In this document: piece by piece, positions 1 to 9,006 of the stretch
Layout: each line of letters begins with the position of its first letter
How positions within the stretch are numbered: position 1 is the first letter of the stretch
From: Pandoraea horticolens
GTDB lineage: Bacteria; Pseudomonadota; Gammaproteobacteria; Burkholderiales; Burkholderiaceae
Reading direction: 5' to 3'
Length of the DNA: 64,000 bases
Assembly (NCBI RefSeq): GCF_902459555.1
Contig: NZ_CABPSM010000001.1
Coordinates: forward strand, 62,001-126,000
Translations under genes and position numbers: made by a program
Notes under the pieces: model-generated
The model's database searches: none
Seen by the model: only the letters and a program-made list of their open reading frames with translations
What the model was told of the DNA's origin: nothing

Positions 1-192
1 GTCGGTGGCGAAGAACGGGGTCACCTTCAGGCCCGTTTGCTTCTCCATGTCGTCGATCAGCGGCTGCCAACGCTGGCGCAGGGCCGCGCTCGAGTCGGTC
101 GAGATAATGCCGAAATTGATTTCCTGCGCGTGCGCTGCCGCCACCGAGGCGATCATGGCCGCGCCGGCCAGCAGGGTTTTCCACAGTTTCAT
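1..192 (-). CDS. phnD: Phosphonate ABC transporter substrate-binding protein, N-terminal part (cut by window edge)
   Basis: Only the first 64 codons are inside the window; the gene continues off the left edge. The protein starts MKLWKTLLAGAAMIASV and has a typical cleavable signal peptide ending near AHA, followed by EINFGIISTDSS. That fits periplasmic phosphonate/phosphate-ester binding proteins of the PhnD family, which capture the ligand and deliver it to the PhnCE transporter. The ATG at 192-190 is preceded by GGAG about 13 bases upstream. It lies 16 bp downstream of phnC on the same strand and is presumably cotranscribed with it. The PhnD call rests partly on the phnC neighbour, because the ligand pocket is not visible. 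Confidence 0.8.
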   Translation of the reverse strand, partial: MKLWKTLLAGAAMIASVAAAHAQEINFGIISTDSSAALRQRWQPLIDDMEKQTGLKVTPFFATD

Positions 193-208
193 GAGAGCAA
201 GCTCCAGG

Positions 209-1075
209 TCAGGTCAGACTTAGGGACATCGAGGTAAGAAATGGCGCTTCGGCATCGGCCGGCTTCGTGCCCGTCACGTTCTCCGGGGCATCGGCGTCTT
301 CGTTGAGCAACTCGCTCGCCTGCACGCCATAAAGACGGCGCAGCAGGTCTGGCGTGAGTGCCGCAGACGGGCCGTCGTAGACCACACGCCCCTGATGCAA
401 CGCCACGGTGCGCACGCAGTAGCGCATCGCTACGTCCACCTGATGCAGGGAGACGACTACCGTCAGCTTGTGATCGCGGTTCATGCGCGCGAGCATGTCC
501 ATCACCTTGCGGGCAGACTCCGGATCGAGCGACGCAATCGGTTCGTCCGCGAGAATGATCTTCGCGCCCTGCACAAGCGTGCGCGCCAATGCCGCACGCT
601 GTTGCTGGCCACCCGAGAGCGTGCTGGCACGCTGGAAGGCCAGATCGGCAATGCCCACTTCGGCCAGCGCCGCGAGCGCCGCCTGACGCTCTTCAGCAGT
701 GAAACGGAACATCAGGCTGCGCCACACCGGCACACGCGCAAGCAGGCCCGTCAGCACATTGGTAATGACCGGCAGGCGACCCACCAGATTGAACTGCTGG
801 AAGACGAAGCCGATATCGCGGCGAATCTGGCGCACTTCGCGCACGATACGACCGTCGCGCTGAATCGGACGGCCCAGAATTTCGATGCTGCCCGGCTGCT
901 GATCCGCAGCCACGAAGCCCGCAATGTGACGCATCAACGTCGACTTGCCCGAACCCGACGCCCCGATGAGCGCAACCATTTCGCCCGGCATGACTTTGAG
1001 CGCCACTTCGTCGAGGGCACGGCGCCCGCTTCCGAAAGTCTTGGTCAGTCGCTCGATTCGAATCGCTTCGTCCAC
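209..1075 (-). CDS. phnC: Phosphonate ABC transporter ATP-binding protein
   Basis: A 288-residue cytoplasmic ATPase that energises phosphonate import with PhnD and PhnE. It has Walker A GASGSGKS near residue 38, a Q-loop in [14 protein letters not shown], the signature LSGGQQQR and Walker [14 protein letters not shown], followed by a switch His. The [13 protein letters not shown] stretch and the IASLDPESA form are typical of PhnC rather than other importers. The start is GTG, preceded by an AGGTGA ribosome site. About 30 residues of the C-terminus are an acidic extension beyond the usual ABC domain. The gene lies downstream of a PHO box, so phosphate starvation control through PhoB is likely. 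Confidence 0.93.
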   Translation of the reverse strand: MDEAIRIERLTKTFGSGRRALDEVALKVMPGEMVALIGASGSGKSTLMRHIAGFVAADQQPGSIEILGRPIQRDGRIVREVRQIRRDIGFVFQQFNLVGRLPVITNVLTGLLARVPVWRSLMFRFTAEERQAALAALAEVGIADLAFQRASTLSGGQQQRAALARTLVQGAKIILADEPIASLDPESARKVMDMLARMNRDHKLTVVVSLHQVDVAMRYCVRTVALHQGRVVYDGPSAALTPDLLRRLYGVQASELLNEDADAPENVTGTKPADAEAPFLTSMSLSLT

Positions 1076-1174
1076 GGTTCACCTGTCAGTCGAATCGCCG
1101 GTCAGACCCGATGCATCCGTGTCGACGGCCCCCCCTGAAAATGGAGTGCTTCGCCCGCATCGCTCGACTAGCTG

Positions 1175-1198
1175 TTTTGTGGCAATTTGTGCCAAAAG
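1175..1198. promoter_or_regulatory. Inverted repeat at the predicted phnC transcription start
   Basis: The arms TGGCA and TGCCA are separated by ATTTG and flanked by TTTT on one side and AAAA on the other. The repeat lies just downstream of the predicted -10 element (1211-1206) of the phn promoter, where a repressor would block transcription. The DeoR-type regulator encoded next door is an obvious candidate ligand, but this is inference. Confidence 0.4.
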
Positions 1199-1205
1199 TG
1201 AACGC

Positions 1206-1239
1206 AGTCTAAAAAGCCTCGGTGACAACACAGTGACAA
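1206..1239 (-). promoter_or_regulatory. PHO box and -10 element of the phn operon promoter
   Basis: On the minus strand two identical TTGTCAC heptamers (1239-1233 and 1228-1222) are separated by TGTG. This gives the 11-nucleotide period of the PhoB consensus CTGTCAT-N4-CTGTCAT. Ten bases further downstream lies TAGACT (1211-1206), a fair -10 hexamer at the distance expected for a PhoB-activated promoter, where the PHO box replaces the -35. phnC starts about 130 bp downstream. Confidence 0.75.
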
Positions 1240-1672
1240 TCGATCAGCTTTTTCATCGCCCGCGGAAACCCTTATCCGGTCAATGCTTTGGGAGTGTTTT
1301 CGGGGCTTCGGCGGGTGTTGCCGCACAGACGTCGCCGTCGGGACCGGGTGGCACGAGATAACGTCGCCCCCGGCACATGCACCGATTTTGTCTACATATT
1401 TTCGAGAGACTGGCGAGGAGCGCCGGCGAGGCAACAAGCGCCGCAAGGCCGCGCCACCGGCAACACCGCAAAGGTGTAGAGATGAGACCGCCGGTCGAAT
1501 GTCTGCCCGTCGTGGCGACGTGTGGCGTGCTGTGGCGAACCGTGGTCGCGTTTGCGTAGATCGGCAGGGAGGCGAGGATGGCATCGTCGAACGGAGATGC
1601 CTGACGGTCTGCGGAAGATGGGCCGTCAGGCCGCCCGCTCGCCCCCGCTCGCGTGCTTACATACTTACGTGT
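1240..1672. other. Intergenic region without a recognisable gene
   Basis: This is the remainder of the roughly 600 bp between the phnC start and the 3' end of the DeoR gene. Reading frames here are short and lack ribosome sites or recognisable protein motifs. Apart from the promoter elements at 1175-1239 I see no RNA gene, long repeat or clear terminator. Confidence 0.5.
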
Positions 1673-2428
1673 CTAAGCGATGAGGAGTTCCGGGCCGCGT
1701 GCGCGCAGTTGCGCCAGCATGCTCTTGTGCGGTGCGGCATCGCTGATGAGGTAACGGGCGGCTTCGAAATGGCGAATGCGCACGGGCGTCACACGACCGA
1801 ACTTGGTGTGGTCCGCCACGACGGCCGATACGTTGGCACACAGCAACATGCGAGCGCGCAACTCAGCCGCCGCGCGGTTGAAGTCGGTAATGCCACCGTC
1901 TTCCGTCACGCCGCCCACGCCAATGAAAGCGAAGTCGGCGTGGTATTGAGAGATCTGGTTGATGGCGTCCCAACCTTGTACGGCGTCTTCGTTATCCTGC
2001 AACTCTCCGCCAAGCAGCGTCACCCGGTTGTCGTGGTGACGCCCCAACAAACGCGCAATCTGCCAGTCGTTCGTGTAGATGCGAAGACGATGCTTGGAGA
2101 GCAACGCCTGCGCCACGGCGCGCGTGGTCGTGCCGTAGTCGATGATGACCGACGCGCCGTCGGGCACGAGTTCCGCCGCGCGCACGCCGATGGCGCGCTT
2201 GCCCACGGCGTTGACATTCTCGCGCAGCGTCCAGTCGGGCTCGCTGCGGTCGGCGGCCAGCGCGCCGCCGTGCGTCATGAGCAACAGGCCGCGCGCGGCC
2301 AGCGTGTTCAGGTCACGACGCACCGTCTCTCGTGAGACACCCAACTCACGCACCAGATCGCTGATCGCGAGGGCTCCGGTCTTGGCGAGTTGTTCGAGCA
2401 CGTATTGTTGGCGTTGTTCGGCAAGCAT
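1673..2428 (-). CDS. DeoR/GlpR-family transcriptional regulator
   Basis: A 251-residue protein with the family layout. Residues 1-60 form a winged helix-turn-helix (ISDLVRELGVSRETVRRDLN is the recognition part). The rest is a DeoRC sugar-phosphate-sensing domain related to ribose-5-phosphate isomerase, with YGTTTRAVA and GGVTEDGGITDFN. Members usually repress sugar or phosphosugar catabolic genes and release DNA on binding a phosphorylated intermediate. No sugar operon is adjacent. It lies just upstream of the phn promoter on the same strand, so control of phosphonate or phosphate-ester uptake is possible but unproven. The ATG start agrees with family alignments starting RQQYVLEQL. Confidence 0.88.
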   Translation of the reverse strand: MLAEQRQQYVLEQLAKTGALAISDLVRELGVSRETVRRDLNTLAARGLLLMTHGGALAADRSEPDWTLRENVNAVGKRAIGVRAAELVPDGASVIIDYGTTTRAVAQALLSKHRLRIYTNDWQIARLLGRHHDNRVTLLGGELQDNEDAVQGWDAINQISQYHADFAFIGVGGVTEDGGITDFNRAAAELRARMLLCANVSAVVADHTKFGRVTPVRIRHFEAARYLISDAAPHKSMLAQLRARGPELLIA

Positions 2429-2526
2429 GATCGGACAATGTCGGTTGGACTACGAAATCTCTGGCGGCATCGGCAAAGCCGATGCCGGTCATGCACAAGC
2501 GCTGGCGCCGCCCGCCAGTGTCGTCG

Positions 2527-3141
2527 TTACCCCTGCAATGCGACACGCAGACCCAGGCCGATGAAGATCGCACCGGCCACGCGGTCGAGCCAACGCCCCG
2601 CGCCCGGACGGCGCTTGAGCCACGTCCCCAGCACGCCCGCGAACCAGCCGTACGCGCTGAACACGCCGATGGTCTGCCCCATGAACACGAGGCCGAGCAG
2701 CAGCATTTGCCCGCCCGGGTGGGCCGCGTCGGCGCGCACGAACTGCGGCAGGAACACGAGAAAGAAAAGGGTGACTTTCGGATTGAGCATGTTCGCGAAC
2801 ACGCTCTGACGAAAGACCGCCGAGAGCGGTTGCGGTGCGGCGTCGTTGGCCAGTGCCATGGCGCCACGCGCGCGCAGCGCCTTGATGCCGATCCAGATGA
2901 GATAGGCCGCACCCGCCAGCTTGATCGCTTCGAACGCCCACGGCGACGAACGCAGCACGGCGGCCAGGCCGACGGCCGCGACGGTCGTGTGGAATAGGCA
3001 ACCGAACGTGAAGCCGGCCGCAGCAGCCAGCCCGGCACGGCGTCCCTGCGCAATGCCGCGCGCGATGACCTGCATGTTGTCTGGGCCCGGCGCAAGCGTG
3101 ATCGCGACCGAGGTCAGCAGGAACAGCCAGAGATTGGGCAT
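2527..3141 (-). CDS. LysE/RhtB-family amino acid exporter
   Basis: A 204-residue inner-membrane protein starting MPNLWLFLLTSVAI, with about six hydrophobic segments. It has the LysE/RhtB signature APGPDNMQVIARGIAQGRR near residue 15 and NPKVTLFFLVFLPQF in the middle. The family exports amino acids or small metabolites by proton exchange; the substrate cannot be read from sequence. An upstream extension of the frame is open, but the hydrophobic first helix and family alignment favour the ATG at 3141-3139. It sits 58 bp downstream of apt on the same strand. Confidence 0.88.
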   Translation of the reverse strand: MPNLWLFLLTSVAITLAPGPDNMQVIARGIAQGRRAGLAAAAGFTFGCLFHTTVAAVGLAAVLRSSPWAFEAIKLAGAAYLIWIGIKALRARGAMALANDAAPQPLSAVFRQSVFANMLNPKVTLFFLVFLPQFVRADAAHPGGQMLLLGLVFMGQTIGVFSAYGWFAGVLGTWLKRRPGAGRWLDRVAGAIFIGLGLRVALQG

Positions 3142-3199
3142 CGACGCGGTCCAGGTCAGCGAGAAAGGATGGGGGGATGGAGGCGGGCCAGGCGTGCGG

Positions 3200-3751
3200 T
3201 CAGTGGCCTTCGAACGAGCACAGCAGGAACAGCGGCAATCCGGCATCGCGAATCAGACGCGAGCCGCCCAGCTCAGGCAAGTCGACGATGGCCGCGCCTT
3301 CAATGACGGTGGCCCCCAGACGCTCGAGCAGTTTCTTGCCCGCCAGCATGGTGCCGCCAGTGGCGACGAGATCGTCGATCAGCAACACGCGATCGCCCGG
3401 ACCGCAGGCGTCGGCGTGAATCTCGACGGTCGCACTGCCATATTCCAGCTCGTACTCTTCCGCGACCGTCTGATACGGCAGCTTCCCCTTCTTTCGAATG
3501 GGGATGAAGCCGATGTTCAACTCGTACGCCAGAATCGAACCGAGGATGAAACCGCGCGCGTCGAGCCCGGCAATGTAATCGGGCCGGTGCTCCATGTAGC
3601 GATGCACGAATACGTCGATCAACACCCGCAAGGTGCGCGGGTTCTTGAGCAACGGGGTGATATCGCGAAACTGCACGCCGGGCGAGGGCCAATCCGGCAC
3701 GGTGCGGATCTGGCTTTTGATATAGGCGGCAGGAGACTCATCGATCTGCAC
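3200..3751 (-). CDS. apt: Adenine phosphoribosyltransferase
   Basis: A cytosolic purine-salvage enzyme converting adenine and PRPP to AMP. The 183-residue length equals that of E. coli Apt. The PRPP-binding motif is [17 protein letters not shown] near residues 120-136, and the family signatures [12 protein letters not shown] and [10 protein letters not shown] are present. I chose the GTG at 3751-3749 because it follows an AAGGA ribosome site four bases upstream; the frame stays open to 3784 without a better start. It precedes the LysE gene on the same strand. Confidence 0.93.
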   Translation of the reverse strand: MQIDESPAAYIKSQIRTVPDWPSPGVQFRDITPLLKNPRTLRVLIDVFVHRYMEHRPDYIAGLDARGFILGSILAYELNIGFIPIRKKGKLPYQTVAEEYELEYGSATVEIHADACGPGDRVLLIDDLVATGGTMLAGKKLLERLGATVIEGAAIVDLPELGGSRLIRDAGLPLFLLCSFEGH

Positions 3752-3891
3752 GGGGATCCTTCTTGGGGTACTGATAGGTAACACGCCACATTATGCCAAA
3801 AAGGCCCGGCGCCCCGTCGTCATTTGGGGAAGACGCCCCCGAGCAGGTGCCCTGCCTCCTCTGCACACGTCCGGGCGTCTTCGAACGTCTG

Positions 3892-5874
3892 CTATTCGCG
3901 CCCCAACAGACGGTGTTCGGCCGCCATCAGCTTTTCGGGCAGACCGCGCAGCACCACGATGTCTTCGGCCATCAGACGCGTTTCCGATACCGGCTCGACC
4001 CCGCGGATACCATGCCGGCGGATGGCCGTGACCGTCACGCCGAGCTTGTCGAGCCGAAGTTCACCGAGCGTGCGCCCGACGGCATCGGCGTTCAGCGACA
4101 GTGGCACCGATTGCAGACGGACCTGCTCGCGCTCGCCACCTTCGTCTTCGTCGTCAAAGCCGTGGAAATAGCCGCGCAGCAGGCTGTAGCGCTCGTTACG
4201 CGCCTGCGCCACCCGGCGCAGCACACGGCGCATCGGCACGCCCATGAGCACCAGCGCGTGCGACGCCAACATCAGACTGCCCTCCACGATCTCGGGCACG
4301 ACTTCGGTCGCGCCTGCGGCAATCAGGTCGTCGATGTGCGTGTCGTCGACCGTGCGCACGACGACCGGCAAGGTTGGCTCCAATGCCTGAACCTGCGCCA
4401 GCACCTTTAGCGCAGCCGGGGTGCTGTCGTACGTCACCACGATACCGGCGGCGCGGTGAATCCCCGCAGCGACGAGCGCTTCGCGCCGGGCCGCGTCACC
4501 GAACACGACCGTCTCGCCGGAACTGGCCGCCTCCATCACGCGGTCCGGGTCGAGGTCGAGCGCCACGTACCCGATGCCTTCCTGCTCAAGCATGCGCGCC
4601 AAGTTCTGGCCGCATCGCCCATACCCGCAGATGATGACGTGCCCCGAGGTCTTGATGCTCTGCGTGGCGATCTTGGTCATCTGCAACGACTGCATCATCC
4701 ATTCGTTGGCGACGAAACGCAGCGCGATCCGGTCGGCGTTGATGATGAGAAACGGCGCGCACAGCATCGAGAGCAGCATGCCCGCCAGCACAGCCTGCGA
4801 CAGCGAGGGGTCGAGCAGTTGCCGGTCGATCACCAGATTGAGCAGCACGAAGCCGAATTCGCCAGCCTGCGCCAAGCCCAGACCGGTACGGATCGCCGTG
4901 CCGGGCGGGCTGCCGAACAAACGCGCGAGACCCGCGATCAGCGTGAATTTGACGACCAGCGGGCCGACAAAGAACAACAGCACGAGCAGCGGTTGCTTCA
5001 TGACGATGGCCGGGTCGAGCAACATGCCGGTCGTAATGAAGAACAGGCCCAGCAGTACGTCACGGAACGGCTTGATGTCGTCTTCCACCTGATGACGGAA
5101 CGGCGTCTCTGCGATCAGCATGCCCGCGATGAACGCGCCCAGGGCCATCGACAGGCCAAGATGCTCGGTGATATACGCAAGGCCCAGCGTGAGCAGCAAC
5201 AGGTTGAGCATGAACAGCTCTTGCGAGCGCCGCGCAGCCACGATGTGGAACCAGCGGCCAACCAGCTTCTGACCAACCCACAACAACAACGTCAGCGCGC
5301 CCGTAATCTTGAGCGCAGCCAGCGACAGCGCCAGCACCAACGCTTTCGAATTGCCGCCAAGGGCAGAGATCACGATCAGCAGCGGCACGACGGCCAGATC
5401 CTGGAACAGCAGCACGCCCATGATGTTGCGGCCGTGCTCCGTCTCCAGTTCCAGACGCTCCGCCAGCATCTTGGTAACGATGGCCGTCGACGACATGGCA
5501 AGCGCGCCACCGAGTGCTACCGACGCCTGCCACGAGAACGACCAGAACAGATTGACGACCGCCCCCAGCCCGACCGCTACGAACAATGTCCCCAGGACCT
5601 GAGAGACACCGAGCCCCAGCACCACGCGGCGCATGCTCTTGAGCTTGGGTAGCGAAAACTCGATGCCGATGGAGAACATCAGGAAGACGACACCGAACTC
5701 CGCGAGGTATTGCACACGCTGCGAATCGGCTGCCAGCCCCAGCGCATGCGGACCGATCACGATGCCTACGCTCAAGTAGCCGAGCATCGGCGGCAAATGG
5801 AGTATGCGGAACAACACCACCCCAACGCAGGCGGCAAACAACAGGACGAGAGTGAGTTCGAGCGGTGATGCCAT
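3892..5874 (-). CDS. Kef-type monovalent cation:proton antiporter with RCK domains
   Basis: A 660-residue inner-membrane protein. The first roughly 385 residues are a Na/H-exchanger-type (CPA2) domain with about 12 membrane helices, including FSIGIEFSLPKL and LGAFIAGMLIAETPF. A RCK/TrkA-N Rossmann domain follows with VIICGYGRCGQNLARML near residue 415. A TrkA-C domain occupies about 570-655. This architecture matches KefB/KefC/YbaL transporters that move K+ or Na+ against H+ and are gated by nucleotide or glutathione adducts. The acidic linker DDEDEGGE separates the two RCK parts. No KefF/KefG ancillary gene is adjacent, so ligand and cation are uncertain. It is divergent from kdsD, as often in Burkholderiaceae. 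Confidence 0.9.
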   Translation of the reverse strand: MASPLELTLVLLFAACVGVVLFRILHLPPMLGYLSVGIVIGPHALGLAADSQRVQYLAEFGVVFLMFSIGIEFSLPKLKSMRRVVLGLGVSQVLGTLFVAVGLGAVVNLFWSFSWQASVALGGALAMSSTAIVTKMLAERLELETEHGRNIMGVLLFQDLAVVPLLIVISALGGNSKALVLALSLAALKITGALTLLLWVGQKLVGRWFHIVAARRSQELFMLNLLLLTLGLAYITEHLGLSMALGAFIAGMLIAETPFRHQVEDDIKPFRDVLLGLFFITTGMLLDPAIVMKQPLLVLLFFVGPLVVKFTLIAGLARLFGSPPGTAIRTGLGLAQAGEFGFVLLNLVIDRQLLDPSLSQAVLAGMLLSMLCAPFLIINADRIALRFVANEWMMQSLQMTKIATQSIKTSGHVIICGYGRCGQNLARMLEQEGIGYVALDLDPDRVMEAASSGETVVFGDAARREALVAAGIHRAAGIVVTYDSTPAALKVLAQVQALEPTLPVVVRTVDDTHIDDLIAAGATEVVPEIVEGSLMLASHALVLMGVPMRRVLRRVAQARNERYSLLRGYFHGFDDEDEGGEREQVRLQSVPLSLNADAVGRTLGELRLDKLGVTVTAIRRHGIRGVEPVSETRLMAEDIVVLRGLPEKLMAAEHRLLGRE

Positions 5875-6048
5875 CAGCTAAGGTGGGTTTCCTGGGTGAA
5901 TCCGAATACGCACGGCACGGATGACGCAAATGCCGTGCCAGATTGCGTCCGTGCGGCGGCATCCGAGAGGGACTAGGCCGCGTCGCTAGACGACGCGAAC
6001 GCTGCGGGGCCAAGCCTGGCGCGGCTGTCCTCGGCGCCGCGTCCGTTT

Positions 6049-6057
6049 TGATATACT
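6049..6057 (+). promoter_or_regulatory. Extended -10 promoter element of kdsD
   Basis: TGATATACT combines a TG dinucleotide, one base and the -10 hexamer TATACT (6052-6057). No clear -35 is visible, which fits an extended -10 promoter. The hexamer ends only six bases before the kdsD ATG, so transcription would start at or next to the start codon. Confidence 0.5.
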
Positions 6058-6063
6058 CCGCGC

Positions 6064-7044
6064 ATGATAGCGAAAATCAATCCAGGCCGGGCACTCGAGG
6101 TCGCCCGGGAGGTGTTGCGCACGGAAGCCGACGCCATCGAACGCGTCTCCGCACACCTCGACGACAGCTTCTTCGAAGCGGTCTCGCTGCTGCTCGATTG
6201 CCGCGGGCGCGTGGTCGTCACCGGGATGGGGAAATCCGGTCACATTGGCCGCAAACTGGCCGCCACGTTCGCCAGCACCGGCACCCCCGCATTCTTCGTT
6301 CACCCCGCCGAAGCCAGCCACGGCGACCTGGGCATGATTACGGCCGATGACGTCGTCGTCGCCTTGTCCAACTCGGGCGAGACGGGCGAACTCGTCAGCG
6401 TCCTGCCGATGATAAAGCGCATCGGCGCGAAGCTCATCGCCATGACCGGCAACGCCAGCTCCAGCCTCGGACGCCTGTCCAATGTGCATCTCGACGCGCA
6501 CGTCGACCGGGAAGCCTGCCCTCTGGGGCTCGCCCCCACGGCCAGCACCACGGCTGCCCTCGCCCTCGGCGATGCGCTGGCCGTCGCGCTGCTCGACGCC
6601 CGCGGGTTCGGCGCAGAGGACTTTGCCCGCTCGCACCCGGGCGGTGCCCTCGGCCGGCGTCTGCTCACCTTCGTGCGCGATGTCATGCGTACCGGTGAAC
6701 GCATTCCGCGGGTGCACACCGATGCCAGCCTGTCCGATGCCCTGCTTGAGATGACGGCCAAGGGTCTTGGCATGACGGCGATTGTCGATACCGACGATCG
6801 CGTGGTGGGTATCTTCACCGACGGCGATCTGCGCAGATTGTTCAAACGTACGCTCGACTTCACTACGCTCACCCTGGCCGACGTCATGAAAGCCGGCCCG
6901 CGCACCATCGGCCCCGATCAACTCGCCGCCGAAGCCGCCGAGCTGATGGAGCGTTTCGGCATCACACAACTGCTCGTGACCGAGAACGACCGCCTCGTCG
7001 GTGCGCTGAACGTCCACGACCTGTTCGCCGCCAAGGTCGTGTGA
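6064..7044 (+). CDS. kdsD: D-arabinose-5-phosphate isomerase
   Basis: A 326-residue cytosolic enzyme that interconverts ribulose-5-phosphate and arabinose-5-phosphate, the first step to the Kdo of lipopolysaccharide. An N-terminal SIS domain has VVVTGMGKSGHIGRK near residue 50 and ALSNSGETGE near 100. Two CBS domains follow, about residues 210-265 and 275-326, with GIFTDGDLRR. The ATG agrees with related proteins starting MIAKI. The gene overlaps or abuts kdsC and heads the kdsD-kdsC-lptC-lptA-lptB-rpoN run. No ribosome site precedes the ATG, and the -10 element is almost adjacent, so the message may be leaderless. Confidence 0.95.
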   Translation: MIAKINPGRALEVAREVLRTEADAIERVSAHLDDSFFEAVSLLLDCRGRVVVTGMGKSGHIGRKLAATFASTGTPAFFVHPAEASHGDLGMITADDVVVALSNSGETGELVSVLPMIKRIGAKLIAMTGNASSSLGRLSNVHLDAHVDREACPLGLAPTASTTAALALGDALAVALLDARGFGAEDFARSHPGGALGRRLLTFVRDVMRTGERIPRVHTDASLSDALLEMTAKGLGMTAIVDTDDRVVGIFTDGDLRRLFKRTLDFTTLTLADVMKAGPRTIGPDQLAAEAAELMERFGITQLLVTENDRLVGALNVHDLFAAKVV

Positions 7045-7055
7045 GTCTCCAGCCC

Positions 7056-7628
7056 ATGAGTCAACCCAGCATCGCCCAATCCACTTCGTCCAACACGGTC
7101 CATGCGGCCGACGCGCGCGCGCGCGCCGCTCGCCTGCGTGTCATGGTGTTCGACGTCGACGGTGTGCTCACCGACGGCGGCCTGCGCTACGGCCCGGCCG
7201 GCGAGGTCATCAAGACGTTCGATTCGCTCGACGGGCACGGCCTGAAGCTGCTCGCCGACGCCGGCATCGTCACCGCCATCATCTCCGGCCGCCACTCCGA
7301 CATCGTCGCCAAGCGCGCGGCGGATCTTCGCGTCGCCCACGTCTATCAAGGCGTGCACGACAAACGTGCCGCGTTCGAAGACCTATGCGCCAAGGTGTCG
7401 GTGACGGCCGATGTGTGCGGACATATCGGCGACGACTGGCCCGATCTGCCCGTGCTCACACGCGTCGGCTTCGCCGCCTGCCCGGCCAATGCCCACGCCG
7501 AAGTGCGGGCGCGTTGCCACTGGATTGCCGGCACGCGTGGCGGTGAGGGCGCCGCGCGCGAGCTGTGCGACTTCATCCTGCGCGCTCAGGGACGTTACGA
7601 CGCCCTGCTCGCCGAAGCCCTGGTTTGA
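7056..7628 (+). CDS. kdsC: 3-deoxy-D-manno-octulosonate 8-phosphate phosphatase
   Basis: A HAD-superfamily phosphatase (190 residues) that hydrolyses Kdo-8-phosphate to Kdo in LPS core synthesis. The nucleophile motif is VFDVDGVLTDGGL near residue 30. Motif II is ISGRHS, and the metal-binding motif IV is GDDWPDLPVL near 130. About 20 unconserved residues precede the domain. A GTG at 7041, overlapping the kdsD stop as GTGA, could also start translation; I prefer the ATG at 7056 only slightly. It lies directly downstream of kdsD, its pathway partner. Confidence 0.93.
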   Translation: MSQPSIAQSTSSNTVHAADARARAARLRVMVFDVDGVLTDGGLRYGPAGEVIKTFDSLDGHGLKLLADAGIVTAIISGRHSDIVAKRAADLRVAHVYQGVHDKRAAFEDLCAKVSVTADVCGHIGDDWPDLPVLTRVGFAACPANAHAEVRARCHWIAGTRGGEGAARELCDFILRAQGRYDALLAEALV

Positions 7629-7651
7629 CACGCAGAGGAAGCCGATCACTC

Positions 7652-8311
7652 ATGGCCATTCAACGCGTCTCATCTGCCTCCCTGATCGCCGTCGTCGTGC
7701 TGGCCAGCCTGGCGGCCGGCACGTACTGGCTCGTGCAACGCACGCTGCCGTCCGACGCCGATCGCGCACCGTACGTGAAGCGGCACGTTCCCGATTACTA
7801 TGCCGACGATATGGCTATCTCCACGCTGTCGGCGAGCGGGCTCACGCAATACCGCATCAATGCGGTCCACATGACGCATTTCGAGGACGATCAGACCACG
7901 GCACTCACGATGCCCGCCGTGCGCGCGTTCACGCCGGATCAACCGGAAGTGACGGCCACGAGCAAGCGCGGCACGCTCAACGCCGATATGTCGATCGTCG
8001 ATATGTACGACGATGCGGTAGTCGTGCGTCAGGCCGGACCGCGCGATCCGGAAATGCGCGCGCTGTCCGAACACTTCCAGGTGCTTGTGAATGAAGACAT
8101 CGTACGCACGGAACTGCCCGTCCAGCTCTTCCGAGGGTCTTCCGTGATGTACGGCGACGGCATGATTTTCAATAACATCTCGCGCGCCGTACAATTGCTC
8201 GGCAATGTTCACGGCACGATCCAGCCGGCGGAAATGGGCAGCAAACGCCCGGCACCGCCCGACGTAACCAACGCGCCTCTCCAGACCAAACAGGGCTCCA
8301 AGACCCCATGA
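7652..8311 (+). CDS. lptC: LPS export ABC transporter periplasmic protein LptC
   Basis: A 219-residue bitopic inner-membrane protein. One N-terminal membrane helix (about residues 8-28, SLIAVVVLASLAAGTYWLV) is followed by a periplasmic beta-jellyroll. LptC takes LPS from LptBFG and hands it to LptA. The region VPDYYADDMAISTLSASGL resembles the family start of the domain. The ATG at 7652 is preceded by AGAGGAAG. Its stop codon overlaps the lptA ATG (ATGA), showing translational coupling. The tail of about 25 residues is polar and likely disordered. Confidence 0.92.
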   Translation: MAIQRVSSASLIAVVVLASLAAGTYWLVQRTLPSDADRAPYVKRHVPDYYADDMAISTLSASGLTQYRINAVHMTHFEDDQTTALTMPAVRAFTPDQPEVTATSKRGTLNADMSIVDMYDDAVVVRQAGPRDPEMRALSEHFQVLVNEDIVRTELPVQLFRGSSVMYGDGMIFNNISRAVQLLGNVHGTIQPAEMGSKRPAPPDVTNAPLQTKQGSKTP

Positions 8312-9006
8312 CCGATCGCCGCAACCCGCGACCCGTTTTCCTGTCGATGCGTACCCTGCGCGCGCTGGCCACCGCCTTCGCCGTGCTCGGCGCACTCGTG
8401 TCGCCGCTCGCCCACGCCGAGCGCGCCGACCGCGACAAGCCGCTCAATATCGAGTCGGATCACATGAGCTATGACGACCTCAAGCAGGTCAACATCTTCA
8501 CCGGCAACGTGACGATGACCAAGGGGACGATTCTCCTGAAGGCCGATCGCGTCGAAGTGACTCAGGACCCGGAGGGCTATCAGTACGCTACGGCCTACTA
8601 CAAGCCAGGCGGCCCGCTCGCCTATATGCGCCAGAAGCGCGACGGACTCGACGAGTACATCGACGGCTGGGGCCAGACGATTTACTACAACGGCAAGACC
8701 GAAGTCGCCACGCTCACCACGCAAGCCACGCTCAAGCGTCTGGCCGGCGGCACGAAGGTGCTCGACGAGATCCACGGCAGCGTGATCACGTACGACACGT
8801 ATAACGAGGTCTATACCGCGAACAGCGGTGCAGATCAGGTCAATGCCAACAATCCGAACGGCCGCGTGCGCGCCACGCTCGCCCCGCGCAATGCAACAGG
8901 CGCAAATCAGGTGCAGCCCGGCGGCGCGAGCAAGCCGGCCGCAGCCGCCAAGGGCGATCTGCCGCCGCTGTCTCCCTCAAAAAGTATCGGGAATCCGCGT
9001 GAGTAA
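8308..9006 (+). CDS. lptA: LPS transport periplasmic protein LptA
   Basis: A 232-residue protein with a signal peptide ending at AHA near residue 38, then the OstA/LptA domain. [18 protein letters not shown] and [12 protein letters not shown] mark the first strands that bind lipid A acyl chains and build the periplasmic bridge. The C-terminal 50 residues are low-complexity (Gln, Asn, Ala, Gly, Pro) and outside the domain. Its start overlaps the lptC stop by four bases, and its stop overlaps the lptB GTG start region by eight, so lptC, lptA and lptB are translated together. Confidence 0.94.
   Translation: MTDRRNPRPVFLSMRTLRALATAFAVLGALVSPLAHAERADRDKPLNIESDHMSYDDLKQVNIFTGNVTMTKGTILLKADRVEVTQDPEGYQYATAYYKPGGPLAYMRQKRDGLDEYIDGWGQTIYYNGKTEVATLTTQATLKRLAGGTKVLDEIHGSVITYDTYNEVYTANSGADQVNANNPNGRVRATLAPRNATGANQVQPGGASKPAAAAKGDLPPLSPSKSIGNPRE

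Noticed and set aside
4456-5652. Long open frame (398 codons) antisense to the Kef-type antiporter gene
   Set aside because: It is Gln/Arg/His-rich, without motifs or ribosome site, and arises from the GC-biased codon structure of the real gene on the other strand.
8828-8998. Longer upstream start for lptB
   Set aside because: The extension is the lptA 3' end in another frame. The GTG at 8999 gives the family N-terminus and coupling.
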